Of a stretch of DNA of 64,000 nucleotides, positions 49,801 through 61,800 are shown piece by piece. The notes under the pieces were generated by a model. That model was not told the origin of the DNA, searched no databases, and saw only the letters and a program-made list of their open reading frames with translations. The stretch's first letter is position 1. Every line of letters begins with the position of its first letter. The position numbers and the translations under genes are program-made. Source of the DNA: Camelus bactrianus. Taxonomy: Eukaryota > Chordata > Mammalia > Artiodactyla > Camelidae. The stretch is taken from NCBI RefSeq assembly GCF_048773025.1, contig NC_133549.1, positions 44,764,966-44,828,965 on the forward strand, given 5' to 3'.

Positions 49801-52800
49801 GACTTTGGTGATGCCGACCTTCAGAGTGCAGAGGATGGAAAGAGCCAGTGCCCCCAGAGGTCATTAGACAAGTCACCACAGTCCCTCCTCTAGATAGAGT
49901 GTGGAAGGACAAAGCGTGAATTATACACAGAATGGAGGCCTGGACCTCCTACAGATGCAGGCCAGCCCAGCGTGCAGCCTGCTGCTTCCACTTTAGACCC
50001 CGCTGCTCAAAGGGACCTCACAGTCCACCGAGCAGAGAGCATTACTCCCGGACAGCCAGTGTTGCTGTGGGAAGGGAAGAAGATGTTCAAAACATACTGG
50101 GCATTTACTCTGTTACTGGGCTTGACAGACATTAGCTCATTTAATCTCCCATCAGCCCATTGTATAGAAATGACTGTCTCAGTTTCACACGTGAGGAAAA
50201 TGTGTCTCGGGAACATTATATATATAACCCGTCCAAAGATCCCGTGGTCACTAACAGGAAAACCCACCACAGGCTCCCATTCCGCTGCTCTCCCTTTGAC
50301 CCAAGCTGGGATTGTTATACTTTTCTGGGGCACTTCTTATTTACTATTCCGAAAGCCCCTGAGCCTCTGATGTTGACACCAGAACCTGCTTCCTGAGCTT
50401 TCAGAGTGGAACAGCCTCCTGTATCTTTGAGTCTGAGGTCTGGCTTGAAAGGGGGTAGGGGAGGATCAATCATGGTGTCCCCATAGTCTTCTGAGGTCAT
50501 TTCAGAAGTTCCACTAGGCGCTTCATAAACCCCTGAGAGGTCAGAACTGAACAAGGCCTCTCTCCTTGTACCCTAGGGCCCTGACACCAAGGGGCTGTTG
50601 TGTCCCCAGGGGGTCCACCTTCTCCTCCCCACCACCGATGTCATACACAGAGAGATCAGAGTAATGATAAAGAGGCAAAGGAAGGTCCTTGGACAGGGAC
50701 TGCTTGGTAAATGCCCACCACAGAAGCACAGAGCGTGTATAACAACTCTTTGTCCACAAAAAAGTGAAATATAACCTGCTTTTCCCCTGTTCTGGTGTCC
50801 TTAGTAAAGCCAGTATTTACTTAATTTGTTGTCTCCCTGGTTACCCTCTCACTGGTGGTACCAGCAGAGCTGACATAGGGAGAGCTGTATTCGACATCAG
50901 TCCTGCCTCATGGAACTAAGAATAGAAGAATGAAACTTGGACTCATACGTATTTTAACACCTAGAAAGTCCTGAAAGATCACCCCATCCAAGCTGCTCAT
51001 GTTAGGGATAAGTAGAGACCAGAGAGGCATAGTGACTGCCCCAGGTCAAGCAGCCAGCTGATGACCAAGCCAGGACAGTGTCCCCCATTTCTGTACCCAC
51101 CCTTCCTGCTAACAGGGCCCTGTGAAGGATGAATGAATATACAGACCAAGGGAACTTCTAAAATGTTAAGTATTTAGTTGCAAGCCACCTGACCCAGCCA
51201 GCCTGGATCCGGCCTTGGCCTCAGCTCTCCTCACTAAGTTACATCCCTTTCTCCCCTTGGGATGTACCCGGTGCGACTGTCAACTTGCCGCCTTCCCCGC
51301 AGCCTCTGTAGTTCTGCTTTCTGTTCCTTCCCTGTGTCTGTCCCCACACCGCAGCCAGAACACCTTCCTTCCTTCTTTTCTTCCTGCATCCTGCTGAGGT
51401 CTTCCCACTGGTTCCCTGCATCCCACCACCAGCTCTGCAAGAGGAGAAATGGGCAGGGCCCAGTGGCACAGAGCAGAGCCTCCAGGGTGGAATCAGGCCA
51501 GAGCTGAAGCTGCGTGCTGACACGCAGCCGTGGAGCTTATCCCTCAGTGCCCAATGGGTGGGACGCCACCAATGTGCCCCACAGTTTCTGATGCTCTGAA
51601 TGACACCCCCTCCCAGAGGCTGAATTCATACCCTCTCCCTCAAGCTCTCAACAGAGTCCTTACTGTCCTTTCAGCCATCCTTTTCCGTTCCCAAAACCCC
51701 CTGTCTGGTTCAGCCTCTGTCTCTTCACACCTGGGCCACTCAAACACCTTCCCCGTCCGCCTCCCCATCTCCAGCTTGTTACTGGAACCTGCAGTGCCCA
51801 CTGTGGCTAGAGCATCCCCTTGGCTGGCAATGATCCTGGCTTTGTCTATCTGTTGGCATATTTTCCTGTGACTGTCCAGTGCAACTAGTCCATCTATGCA
51901 AGTCTTGTAGATGCCTCCTTCTATCCACTGGCTAAGCCGTACTTCTGGGACTGACACACAAGACCCTGTCAACTTCATTCTCTTGCTCAAGTCCCAGTCT
52001 TCCTTCAAGGCTCATATAACCTCTCAGCCCTCACTGAGTGCAGCCATCTCCAAACTCTCCCAGTGCCTGGAATTATGACCAGTTGCTGGGGCATTCATTG
52101 GGAAATTTACACCACCTGGACCGTCCTCAATCCAAAAGATGATTGTTTTTCCAGACACGATATTTTATTTCCATTGTAGAGGCTGATTCAATAAGAAGAT
52201 CTTGGACTTTGGTGTGGTTTAGGCCTGGGTTGGAATCCTGGCTTTTCCCCCTAAGCATTGAACTTAGAAAAGTTTTGTGATTTTGCCAAGCCTCTGATTC
52301 CTGATCTAGAGATAAGAATACCTATCCTTCAGGTTATTGTGAGAATTAAAGAGAAAGTAATTTCATAGTAATAATCCTCATTCATTGGGCCCTGACTCTG
52401 TGTCAAATACTCTTCTAAGTACTTTCCATATGTTAATTCATTTCATTCTCTCAAAACCCCATGATATAGGTACTACCAATAATGTCCATTTTAGTGATGA
52501 GAAAAATTGAGGCCCAGAGGTTAAGCAGTTTGCCTAAGGTCACACTGCTAGCAAATGACAGAATCAGGGTTTTGAGCAAGGCAGCCTGACTCTACCACCC
52601 AAGCTCAAAGCCTTGCACGTCTTGGCCTGCAGCAGATGCTGAGACGGAGGCAGGCCATTCTAACATGTCTCCTTGTGCCAGGTGCTGTGCGCACAGGTTG
52701 AGAGGGCCACATTGACCACCAACCCTGGGCCAGGCAAGGGGAGGATGTGTGGCATGGGGTTATGACACAGTAAATAGAGCATAAACCCCACACCAGGTAC

Positions 52801-55800
52801 ACAATATGACAGGAAAGGCTCTCCCTGACAAGGAGGTCCAACCAGCATCTCAGCTCCCTGGCAGAGGCGTGCAATTTCACACCCCAGATTAATCCCCTGG
52901 CCCACATTCAACTTGAACTTATTCTCCTGAAAGTTTTATTCACTGCGCTAGAGGCTGTCTTGGATCCATTTCCTTGTGGTAGCCATACTGCATGGTGGCT
53001 ATTAGAGTGAAATAGGATTAGTATCATTTTGAGGGTTGATTAAGACACGGTCAATCCCCAAGACAACAATGAGTAACATTAGCACAGCACTGAATGTGTG
53101 TCAGGCCTTGAGAAGCACTTCACGTGTACTACATTAATTGAACCTCACAAAAACACGAGGCAGGCACTATTCTTATCCTTGTTTCACAGGCAAAGAAGCT
53201 GAGCTTTAAACAATCAAAGTACTGATTCACTGCCAAACAGGTAGTAAAGAGCAGAGCCAGGATTTGAACCCAGGGAACCTGGTTCTAAAACCACCACCTG
53301 CACACTTTGGGAGGCTCCCTGAGATGCTGGAAGACCACCCACTACTTGGATCTAGTACTTTGGATTGTTACACTTTTCAGCCTGGGCAATGGTTTGCTGG
53401 GTTGTGACTTTATGAGTGTGATGCTGTGAATTGCCTGTAGGGCCAGAAGATGGATGTAGCTGAGGATGGGGGGTGGGTGCCAATCAAATAATCTCTACCA
53501 CAAGATGCTTCCCTCTCTCTTCTGCCTCGATGTACCACGATGCCTGGATTGGGCCATTCTTGTTTCTCCTAGGTTTTATCTGAATGCTGGAGTGGAAGGC
53601 CAGGTGGTTCACACAAGATTTCAGCTGCAGGAGCTGAATACTGATAGCCTGGCCTCCAATCCAGCCCCCAGACTCATCTGCCATGTGCTCAGACAGGTTT
53701 TGCCTGTCTTAGCCCCAGTTTCCTTGACTGTAAAATAGAGATAATAATACTACCATATAGTACTTTTTCTAGGATAAATGAAGAAATACATTTATAGCAC
53801 TTTGCCTAACACCCAACAAATAAGAAGTATTCAGTAATGGAATCTCTTATTATTATCCACATTTTCACTGATTCAACTCATTTATTGGTTTATGTTTTTA
53901 TTAGTGCATAGATGACAAATGCAAAATGCCATCCAGGTCCAAAGATAAATAGGTCTTGCGGCCTTAATTTTCAGCACAAAGAGACACAAATGACTTAGTC
54001 ACAGCACAGAGCAGAATGAAGTACACGTGACATCAGGTGCCAGTAGCATTTAAGAGGGCCCAGAGGAAGGAGTGATGGGTTATGACCAGAGAGACTGGGG
54101 AGGACCTTGTGGAGGAAGGATGATGGAGAGTTCCATGGAAGAAGGAAGATGGGGTAGGGAAGCAGTGTGAGCAGAGCAGAGAACTGCCAAAAGAGCAGGA
54201 CGGAGGAACAAGCTGTTGGTTTTTCCGCAGGGGAGTGTGGAAGACCCTGCTGCGAGAGGAGTCGATGGGATGGAGGGACAGCAGGTGCAGGCGTCCGAAG
54301 GTGTTGACACAGAAGCTTGACTTTATTCCATAGGGAGCCACTGATAATTCTTGAGGAAAGGAACAGCATGACCCAACCCTTATTTTAAGAAAATAACTAG
54401 AAACAGTTGGAAGGATGACTTGGTGAGGAAAGAAAATGGAGACAGGAAGACGAGTTGGATGACTGCTGCAACTACTCTCACCAGCAGCTGATCATAAATA
54501 GACCCTAACTCACTGAGAAAAGCTGACCAAAGCGAGGAAGTGTGTTTTATAAACGCATTTCATAAAGGTTTCTCTTTGAAGTGGTTTAAACAGAAGCATC
54601 TTGCTGCCTTAAGTTCTGACCTTCAGTTATCCCCAAAGTTAAGGTATTAGAATCTTATTGCCCTACTATGCCTGTACTGACATGTTGAGAAGAGGACTTA
54701 TTCACTTATTCTTTAGTTTATTGGCAAACCTAATGGTTTCAATACACTATGATTTTGTATAAGTCAACTCAGAGAATAATTTCATAAGAATTATTTTCTG
54801 TTAATGTCAAGTCCAGTCATCCCACACTGGACTTGTAGAATGAAGCTTCTTCTTAGTGCCTGTCATATTTTTCCCAAGAGAGGGCGCTGTTGCTGCCACT
54901 GCTTAAAATCTGGCCACCCTGATCCAAAGACCTCCTTCCTGCCCCCACTTCACCTCCACAGTTCTTTCCCTTGTGCCTCTTGGAATCCCCCTGGAGCTGG
55001 AGTCAGTGGTCTGCTTGGAATCCCCCTGGAGCTGGAGTCAGTTTCTGGGGGACTCTGGGGCCATCCACCGGGCCCTCTGGCAGTGGCCGCTCAGTGGGAT
55101 GGGAGGGGAGCTGGGACCCTTTATGGTGCAGTCATCAGAGCCACTCTGCCCTCTGAGCCTGTGTCTGGTTGATCTCCTACACAGCAGAGTGAACCGTAAT
55201 TAGACTCTAAGGTCAGTTTATGTGATGGGACTGATGCTAAGCTTCTCATACTCTAAATGTGTTTTAGAGGAAAAGGGGTTAGTCTCCCTGGTTGTCATAA
55301 TCCAGACCTATTTTATGGTTCAAGATCATAAGCTACTTAAGACCTGTCACATCTATTTTTATAGCTCCTCTGTAGCCTAGGACAGTGCCTGCACCCTGGA
55401 GCTCAAAGACAGCGAGGCAGCCTGGCACTGGGGTGCGAAGCACGCGCCTGGAAGTCAATCAGCCTGCAGGGCTCAACTCCTGGCTCCACTGCCATTTACT
55501 GTCTGACCTTGGGCTCATGGCTTATTTTCTCTAGGCCTCAGTTTCCCCACAAGGTCTTTGAGAGAGCTAAGTGCATACAATGCTCTGATAATATGGCCTG
55601 ACATGCAGTAAAGCATTGGTTAAAAGATTTTTTTAAATAAAAAAGTTAGAGCCAGAGAGAATCATAGAAGTTATCCCCTTTTATAGATCTGGAATTTTAC
55701 CTTATAGATCTGGAAACTGAGGCCCAGAAACATTAGATGTTCCTGCCTACTCTCCAAGTAGTGAGGAACAGAGCCTGGGTGAGAATTTAGGTCTATCTGA

Positions 55801-58800
55801 TACCCTGTCCGGTGCTCTTCCTATTATACCATCCACGTACTGAAACTCAAAAAAATCCTTGGAAGCAACACAGTATGGATTGCTACTCTAAAGTTCCCAA
55901 AATGTCCCTTGACAAAGACACATAAGGGTCAGATGCACGATTTCTCTGCCCTAGTGGGACTTTTCTTAATACTTTGAGAATTGACTTTTTTTTTTAAAAG
56001 GATTCAAAAGTGAGTGAACATGAGATGACTGTAATAACCATTCGAGGCCTGTAGATGGGGCCAGGAAGCCCAAGGGCAGGGCAGGCAGGGCAGGCAGGTG
56101 TAGGGTGCTCGTGGACAGGGTGGAGCTGGCCAGCTGAGATTTATGCTTATGCATTCTGCTTCCCACGTGCCATTTCAGAGAGCCCAGCTGACGAAGAGGA
56201 GCGGTGGTCAGATGACTTTGTAAGTATTTGTTCCTGGGGCTTGGAGGGTATCATAATTTATAAAGACTTGTTCCTGAATGACATGCTGGTGGGCACCGCA
56301 CATCACAGAGGGGAGATGGCTGGGCTGGAAGAGTCGCCTATAGCCAAGGCAGCAATAACTTCACAGTGGCTGACGTGAGCTAGCGCCATCATGCATTACC
56401 TCCTATAGTCCTCACCACAGCCTGTGAGTAGGCATTCTTTTCCCTATTTCCTGCTGGCATTCAGAGTACTCACCAGCACAGCCAAAACAGATGTTAAAAT
56501 ATTTAAATATATCCATATCAGTTGGCAATGACTCTGCCCTGAACTCCCCAGTGGCCCATCACTGCTTGGTCCTAAAGAGAAACTGCCTGGCACACCAGGG
56601 AGTCTCTGGGACACTCTCAAGGTCATGGTCAGTACCTGGGCCATAATAATTGTTGAACAGTGTGAACATCAGTCCTGCCCATTTTACAGGTATAGAAACC
56701 AAGGCACAGAGAGTTTAAGTAACTTGCAGTTCCAAAATTCAAACCCAGGCTCTCAGATCTTAGAACCAGGCTTTTAAAACCCAAGATGCTTGTTGTGAGT
56801 AAGAGGATATGAACAGACTCTGGGGCCCACAGATTGGAAAGGAGACCTGACCACGAGGACACTGGGAGTGGTGTGTCAAAATTAATTGTAAACCTCTTCA
56901 AGGTAGCTCTGCAACCCACAGGGCCCCAGCGGCCACTTCTCTTTGGGGCTGAGTCTTACAAGGACAAGACATCCTAAAAACTTTTCTTCACAAATTATTC
57001 TTCACATATCAAATTCATGCAGAATGTTAGTCCGCTCCAATCTGTGAGTTTTATCTCTGGAAGGCATCCAAGAGGGCCTCCACACAATCACATACCCCAT
57101 AAGGAAATGAGGCAAGAGCATGAAAATGACTTGCCAGCTGTCACTTAGCAACTCAGTGACCCAGTAGAATGAGAACCCAAGACTCCTGTCTGGTGCCCAG
57201 AATTGAACCTGAGCCCAGTTCCGCACCACGTACACCACCTGGAGTTCACTCAGAGTATTTGGAAATGTGACTTCCTCCCTTTTAAACTGCAGAGAAAAGA
57301 TTTTTGAAAAGGAAGGATGAGAGGGCCTGTCTGTGGGTCACTTGGGCATGGAGTTCCTCCCAGGGCCCAGCAGCACTGATCCCTCAGAAGCACTGCAGCT
57401 ACGCCCCCTGCTGGCCGCACACAGGGCGACATCCGAAGCAAAGTTAAGCTGATCCAACATCCACCAGGCAGCCAAGAAAATTGAGCTCACTGGCTGGATA
57501 AAAAGAGCACATGATGGAGGCTTAGAAAACACAAAATAAAATCATCCTGGAGAGGAGCGAATGATTTTGTGTTGCAAAGTCAAACAACCAAATGAAGGTG
57601 CCATGATAATAAGGACTGAGTGAACATTCACTTACAATTATTTTTGCCTTATTACATTCCCTCTATACTCAGAATGAAATCCAGGCTTATTGCTAAAACC
57701 CCCGGGCCTGATGAAGTCTGGCCCCTGCAGACCTGTCCAGCCTTCCCTGCACCCCCTCAGCAGGGCCTTGCTCACTGCAGCCCAGGCGCACAGGCCTGCC
57801 CTCTGCTCTTACGTCAGGCCAAGGTCCTGCCTGCCTTAGCAACTTTAGAGTCATGGTCCTTGGACAGGTGAAGGAAGATGAGAAGAGAGGAGAAAACAAA
57901 GAGCATCCCCACCCTTCCTCACTTGGTCTGCTCCCTCTCATCCTTCAGGCTTAGCTTAAATGTCTCCTTCTCAGGAAGGCCTTTCCAGCACCTCCATCCA
58001 AGGCAGGATCCCTCCTCCCATTGCTCTCTGTCTCAGGACCCTGATCATTCCCTTCAGTGCCTCTATCACTGGGGACAGCTATTGTATCTGTTTGATGGTC
58101 CACTTACTTATTATTCACTATTTGTTGTTGGTCTCTTCTGCTAAAATATAAGTTCTGTGAGGTCTGGGACTCTGCTCAGAGTCAAGCATGATGGCTGGCA
58201 CAGAGTAGACGTGTAGTACATATTAAAATTGATTAAATGAATGAATGAATGGACAATTTGAGAAGGTTTTTGTAAAAGTCTGATTACAGATTGCCTTCTT
58301 CAGAGTTCCATCAGACTGTCCAAAGTATTGCACCTGCTCAAGTACTGAATCAATAAATGAATGAATCTTGTCATAATTTAGAATAATTTGGGGGAAGGGG
58401 ATTTTTAAAACTATGTCAAAAGTTTAAACAGTTTCTCTTTTAATTCTCTTGATGAAAAGTCATTCGGTGCCTTCACTGTGCTTAAAATAGGAGGGACTCA
58501 TGGCACGTCTCGCACTGAAAAGACTTTCCAAATGAAGGGCCAGCTCAACCCAGTCCCTCCTCCTCAGTCCCTTCAGAGCCTGGGGCAGCAGCTCAGCTCA
58601 TTCACTCATCCCATGGATGTTGAGTGTGCGCCTACCCCGTGGCAGGTCCCATGCTGGCTCCTAGACAAACAGTCTCAGTCCGGTCCCCACAGGGGCACAG
58701 TCTGGGAGGCAGTCAGTGTCGGAGGACGGCTCCCAGGAACTGCTGAGGGGTCTCTCTTCTTCTCCCATCTCTGCCACCCCTGCCAGCCTGGTCCTCTCGG

Positions 58801-61800
58801 TCAGGCTGCTCTGCCCCAGTGGCTGCAAGGACTCTGGGGTCTTCCCCGGGTTGCACACTGATCCTCAGCCTCCAGGTAACTAAGTCTAGGAAGACCGTCC
58901 CTGCTTCACGAAAAGTGGGACAAGTGGGATGCCCAAACCATCCCCCACTCAGGTACATGTGTCTGGCTGCCCACTGATTCTTTCACTTTCTGGATGTCTA
59001 TTAAAGCAACTGCTTCTCAGCACTTGTACTGATGTCTCCCTGGGGTGCTGCAACAGCAGCGAGGGGGTCCCCGGCCTGGATGAAGAGGGTCCCTGGCTTA
59101 AGAAGCCAGGCACTTGCCCTATTAAGCCTCCCTGAGCCCACCTTTTCACTCCTACTCCACTTCCCAGGCCCCCTATCTGGGAGTCATCATTGGCTTCTCT
59201 AGAACACAGACCCCAGACTCAAATTACTCAACTCCTCTGTGCCTCAGTTTCTTCAACTGTGAAATGGGATTTTAAAAACACTACCTCATATGATTGTGGT
59301 GAGGGGTCAAGGAGGTATGCAGTGCATAGAAATGTTAATTATAATAATAATCACTACTATTATCATTATTTTATTCAACCTAATTTCATATTCATGTTCG
59401 GGAAGGATTATTGAGCTTCCCATCTGCTATTTCTGAGACAAGGGTTTGGGAATATCCCCCCTACAGGAGCTTTCCTACCTCCCCCCTCCCCGTCCCTTCC
59501 TGGCTCCCCAACTCCAGGGTGAGGACAAGCACCCTCCCTGCCTCCTTCCTCCTTTAGTCTCTCTCCCACTGCTCTTCCAGCCACCTCGGGAAAGCTCTCT
59601 TCTCAGCCTCCTTTCTCTTTCCTTAGCCCACTCTTCCTCCCCTTCCTCTCCTTTCCCCCATCTCCCTATGCACTGAGGAGGAAAGCACAGTGCTCACTCA
59701 TTGATTCCTTCATTTGCTCCAAACATCCTGAGCTCCTATTTGTGCTGGCCCTGTCACTGGCCCTGTCACTGGCCCTGAGGACACAGCAATGAAGGACACA
59801 CTGCATCAGTGTTATACAATTGCCAGTGAAAGGAGACGGTCAAAAGGTAGGTGCCTCATCAAATCATCAGAAAATCATATATGGATCAAGCATCGTGTCA
59901 GGCAGTGTGTGGGGGCAGTAGGCATAGAGGTCAGAGGACCTCAAGTGCTGAATCAAATATTTCCTCCACATGAATATATGTATGTGTGCTACACACAAAA
60001 ACTATCTGAACAAAACTCACAAGAAGCTAGTAACTCTGTTTGCCTCTGCGGAGGGGAATTGAGCAGCTGGGAAGGCTTCACATCCTTGTGAACTGTTTGA
60101 ACTTTAGACTGGCTCAACATATTTTCATTACGGACTTAAATAAAATTTATATTAAAAAAAAGACATAGAATGGACCCTGAGTCAGTTTGAAGTCTTAGTC
60201 CCTGCATCTTATTGGCTCTGTTTAAAACAAACCAACCTCAGTTCCTCAAAGGTGTCTGTATTCCTGAGCGTCCCCTTACCCTCTCTTATTCAACTTACAT
60301 TTTCCTCAACCTTAAGCATTCATGATTAATAAACCCTATTTGGTTGTTCTATTTTATTGAGTCCTTTTTCTGACTTCTTAAGATATACTTTATCCCTGGC
60401 TGTTTTTTTGCAGGCATACAGAGTTCAGCCAGCCTTGGGGTTAGATGGTCCACATGTTACCCCAGGAGAGTAGTCCGGGTGATCAATTTTGAAGGCACAA
60501 AGGCCTTCAATCCCACTGCTGCCACTAACAGCTGCCTAACCCTGGTTAGCCAACCCCTCTCAGCCTTGCTTCCTCGTCCCTCCGGTGGGGGAGCAGCTCC
60601 AGCCCACTAAGCACACACAGGCCCTGAGTATGGTGTCTGCACTTGCAGGACAGTGATTATGAAAACCCAGATGAGCACTCGGACTCAGAGATGTATGCGC
60701 TGCCTGCGGAGGAGGCTGGAGATGACAGCTATGAGCCGCCGCCCGCTGAGCAGGAGACCCGGACAGTTCACCCGGCCTTGCCCTTCACCAGAGGCGAGTA
60801 TGTAGGTGAGTCCCCGGCAGACCCTGAGTTCTCAGCCTGCAGGGCAGCAGGGAGCGGGACAGGCCGAGGTGGCAGGATGGTGGGCACCTCCCACTCTCAC
60901 CACCTCCAAGTGGGTCATCTGGTCACTCCCAGGCACTGGAGCTCCCACTGGAAAGTCTGTCCATTTGGGGGTGGGGGGAGGTATCCTTCCCAAATCAGGA
61001 ATGTTGAAAACAGGCAAAAGATAAAACAAGCATACCCTGAGGTGGCTCCCACCCCCACCCCGCCCCAATTCCTGACGGTCCAGGAGAAATCAACCCTCAG
61101 ATAAGTCCCTGCTTCTCTTCTGGCTTCCTGCGCACAAGAGTCTAGAATTTCTCTTGAGATGTCTGTGCAGAACAAGGATGACCTCCAAGGATCCCAGTGT
61201 CTGCTACTGCCCTTCCTTCCTCCATCCCCCTTCACCCCGGCTCCTCCCCCAGCAGGCCCTGCTGACACCCTGCACCTAGACTATGGGACTTTCACTGGGG
61301 AGGGGGGAGGGTGAAGAACTCTAAGCCAGGAATCAGCTTCATTGATTAAATGGACACAGCATAGGTGTGGCCTCCAGGCCTGAGTGTGGCTTTTAATGTC
61401 CCCCAAGAAGAAGTCTGTGTTCCAGTCTAACAGGCGACTGAGTTCAGCACAGATGAGGAGGGGAGTGTGCCCATGGCCCTGATGCTCGCAGTTGTACAGA
61501 GCACCCACTGCATGTAAAGGGCTCCGTGCCCCTTGTCCCTGCCGTTAACTGCCTCCTTACCAGGCATCAGCACTGCCCCTCGCTTCATGCCACCGTTCAT
61601 CTATTGAGCACCTACTGTGTGCCAGAGCCACGCTAAGCACTGGGCACTGAACAGCAAGCAAGACAGACAGACTCCTAGACTTTTTACAGCTCACAGTTTC
61701 AGTCGTGGCCTACTTCACTCTCTCGATGATGTTAGGAAAGAGGTATTAATCTCCACTTTACAGAGGAAAAAGGTGAGGCTCAGAGGAGATAACTGGGCTG

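Larger units (their letters stand above)
46052..56178 (+). other. BLNK: BLNK intron 3 (10.1 kb)
   Basis: GT-AG intron of phase 1, dense in MIR and L2. Parts without a named element: 46550-47190, 47235-47730, 48085-48390, 49290-50085, 50230-50980, 51095-51595, 52605-53080, 53285-53630 and 55045-55415. Their frames show no known domain. Confidence 0.9.
56220..60648 (+). other. BLNK: BLNK intron 4 (4.4 kb)
   Basis: GT-AG intron of phase 0. Besides the repeats listed, 57220-57645, 58260-59200 and 59335-59700 have no named element. The 127-codon frame at 58478-58861 lacks any known domain. Confidence 0.9.

Noticed and set aside
60806-61104. Extension of BLNK exon 5 past 60805
   Set aside because: The donor gtgagt is perfect, and the residues beyond it do not match BLNK, which resumes in phase at 63281.
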